From NCBI GenBank assembly GCA_945901795.1, contig CAMDLP010000007.1, positions 27,347 through 91,346 on the forward strand: a stretch of 64,000 nucleotides of DNA, in the 5' to 3' direction. The DNA is from Akkermansia muciniphila. GTDB taxonomy: Bacteria > Verrucomicrobiota > Verrucomicrobiia > Verrucomicrobiales > Akkermansiaceae. The translations under genes and the position numbers were made by a program. Position 1 is the stretch's first letter; the number at the start of each line of letters is the position of its first letter. Of this stretch, positions 63,500 to 64,000 are shown one piece after another. The notes under the pieces are model-generated. The model made no database searches and had not been told where the DNA came from. It worked only from the letters and a program-made list of their open reading frames with translations.

Positions 63500-64000
63500 G
63501 CCCGGTGATAGCGGGTGGGGGATTCTCCGCAATCTTCTTTCCGCCGCAGATTCCGGGCGGGTAGTGCTTGAGAGAGGTGCCCGGCTTGGAGGGGGAGCGG
63601 GGAAAATCCTCCGTTCTTGCCTCCATTATTTCATTCATCAAACCCCGACCCACTGCTCACGCGCGGTCTCGCTTTGGCTGAGATTATTCACAAAAGGCTC
63701 GGCAGCGGTCGGGGCTGGGCGCATGTCCATGATGGCTGGACGATAGCAGCCTGTCGGATTTGAAGTATTCTTGGAGACGATGTCAATTGGTGGACGCTTG
63801 GTCGATTGCTGATACCGCCTGTCGTGGTCGGCTCTCCGTTGTGCCCGCTAAATTCCAAACGACCGCTTGAATTTAGATCTAACTAAAACTTTTATTCGGG
63901 TGGTTCTGGATGTTCTGACGGCTCTGATGAAGTGGTTTGTCTCATGGTGTGGCCGGGGTTGGGTTGATTTGGGCGGTTTTCGAATTCTTTGCCCTCCTTC
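63500..64000. other. Non-coding end of the window with one structured element
   Basis: About 500 bp without a convincing complete gene. The last 110 bases are open on the minus strand in more than one frame, so the end of a gene lying further right is possible but not identifiable. The composition becomes more AT-rich after about 63840. The one notable feature is the nested stem at 63643-63714, listed separately. Confidence 0.4.
63643..63714. other. Nested stem-loop, possible structured RNA or palindromic unit
   Basis: CCCCGACC (63643-63650) pairs with GGTCGGGG (63707-63714). Directly inside, CTGC pairs with GCAG, and a further small stem TCTC/GAGA lies near the centre. Together they form a 12-bp interrupted stem with a 45-base inner region. 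It lies upstream of thiD in its promoter region, but it does not match the TPP riboswitch core. Confidence 0.4.

Noticed and set aside
63500..63720. TPP riboswitch upstream of thiD
   Set aside because: I looked for the CTGAGA and ACCTGA-type core on the minus strand and did not find it; only an unrelated nested stem is present.
63892..63999. C-terminal end of a gene entering from the right on the minus strand
   Set aside because: At least two minus-strand frames are open here and neither peptide is recognisable, so no call is made.

Overview
The window is a gene-dense, GC-rich (about 60 percent or more, judged by eye) stretch of a Gram-negative bacterial chromosome. Gene content and style suggest a member of the Verrucomicrobiota, probably Verrucomicrobiales: a large FHA/TerB-type ABCG transporter, a secreted protein of a style common in that group, many lipoproteins, FtsH with a large periplasmic insert, the tig-clpP-clpX order, and almost no Shine-Dalgarno sequences in front of genes. 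This placement is an inference from content; there is no rRNA gene in the window to confirm it. I saw no tRNA, rRNA, CRISPR array, prophage or intact insertion sequence.

Region by region: 1-7.2 kb (minus) holds tig-clpP-clpX (protein folding and proteolysis), then a tight cluster of ispE, a PgeF-like laccase-domain protein, a MarR regulator, a lipoprotein, birA and nadC. 7.2-14.6 kb holds an auxin-efflux-type carrier facing the plus-strand run guaB-guaA-hisS-aspS (GMP synthesis and tRNA charging). 14.9-23.4 kb (minus) holds trpA, an Aas-like acyl-ACP/CoA synthetase with an apparently dead acyltransferase domain, a PhoR-PhoB type two-component pair, a left-handed beta-helix protein, a duplicated AsnC/AhbA-AhbB-like protein, and the CCA-adding enzyme. 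23.5-32 kb (minus) holds a frameshifted membrane-fusion-protein remnant, rbfA, infB, nusA, folA, thyA and ftsH.

32-43.3 kb starts with a 1,170-residue TerB/FHA/ABC fusion that converges on a ParA plus roadblock-like pair. It continues with a DUF255/YyaL-like lipoprotein, a small secreted protein, hisB-hisH and trpE-trpG. 43.5-54.7 kb (minus, except one small plus-strand gene) holds gluQ, a frameshifted small membrane gene, a four-gene export system (TolC-type channel, HlyD-type adaptor, MacB/LolD-type ATPase, FtsX-type permease), a small CxxC protein (plus strand), a trans-sulfuration-type PLP enzyme, a J-like/TPR/right-handed beta-helix membrane protein and NAD synthetase. 54.7-64 kb holds the remains of a type I restriction-modification operon with an intact VapBC-type toxin-antitoxin pair inside it, a TlpA-like protein without active-site cysteines, dxr-cdsA, an EF-hand protein with a Gly-Pro tail, a dynamin-like GTPase, a Tat-exported polysaccharide deacetylase and thiD.

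Most genes are housekeeping, and neighbours often overlap by 4 nt (ATGA/GTGA), which points to translational coupling. The unusual material lies between genes. Several short palindromic repeat families occur here, and two of them begin exactly at a gene's stop codon. There are also microrepeat-built inverted repeats and the restriction-modification scar. These, together with several proteins that keep a fold but have lost its catalytic residues, are the main items for a second look.
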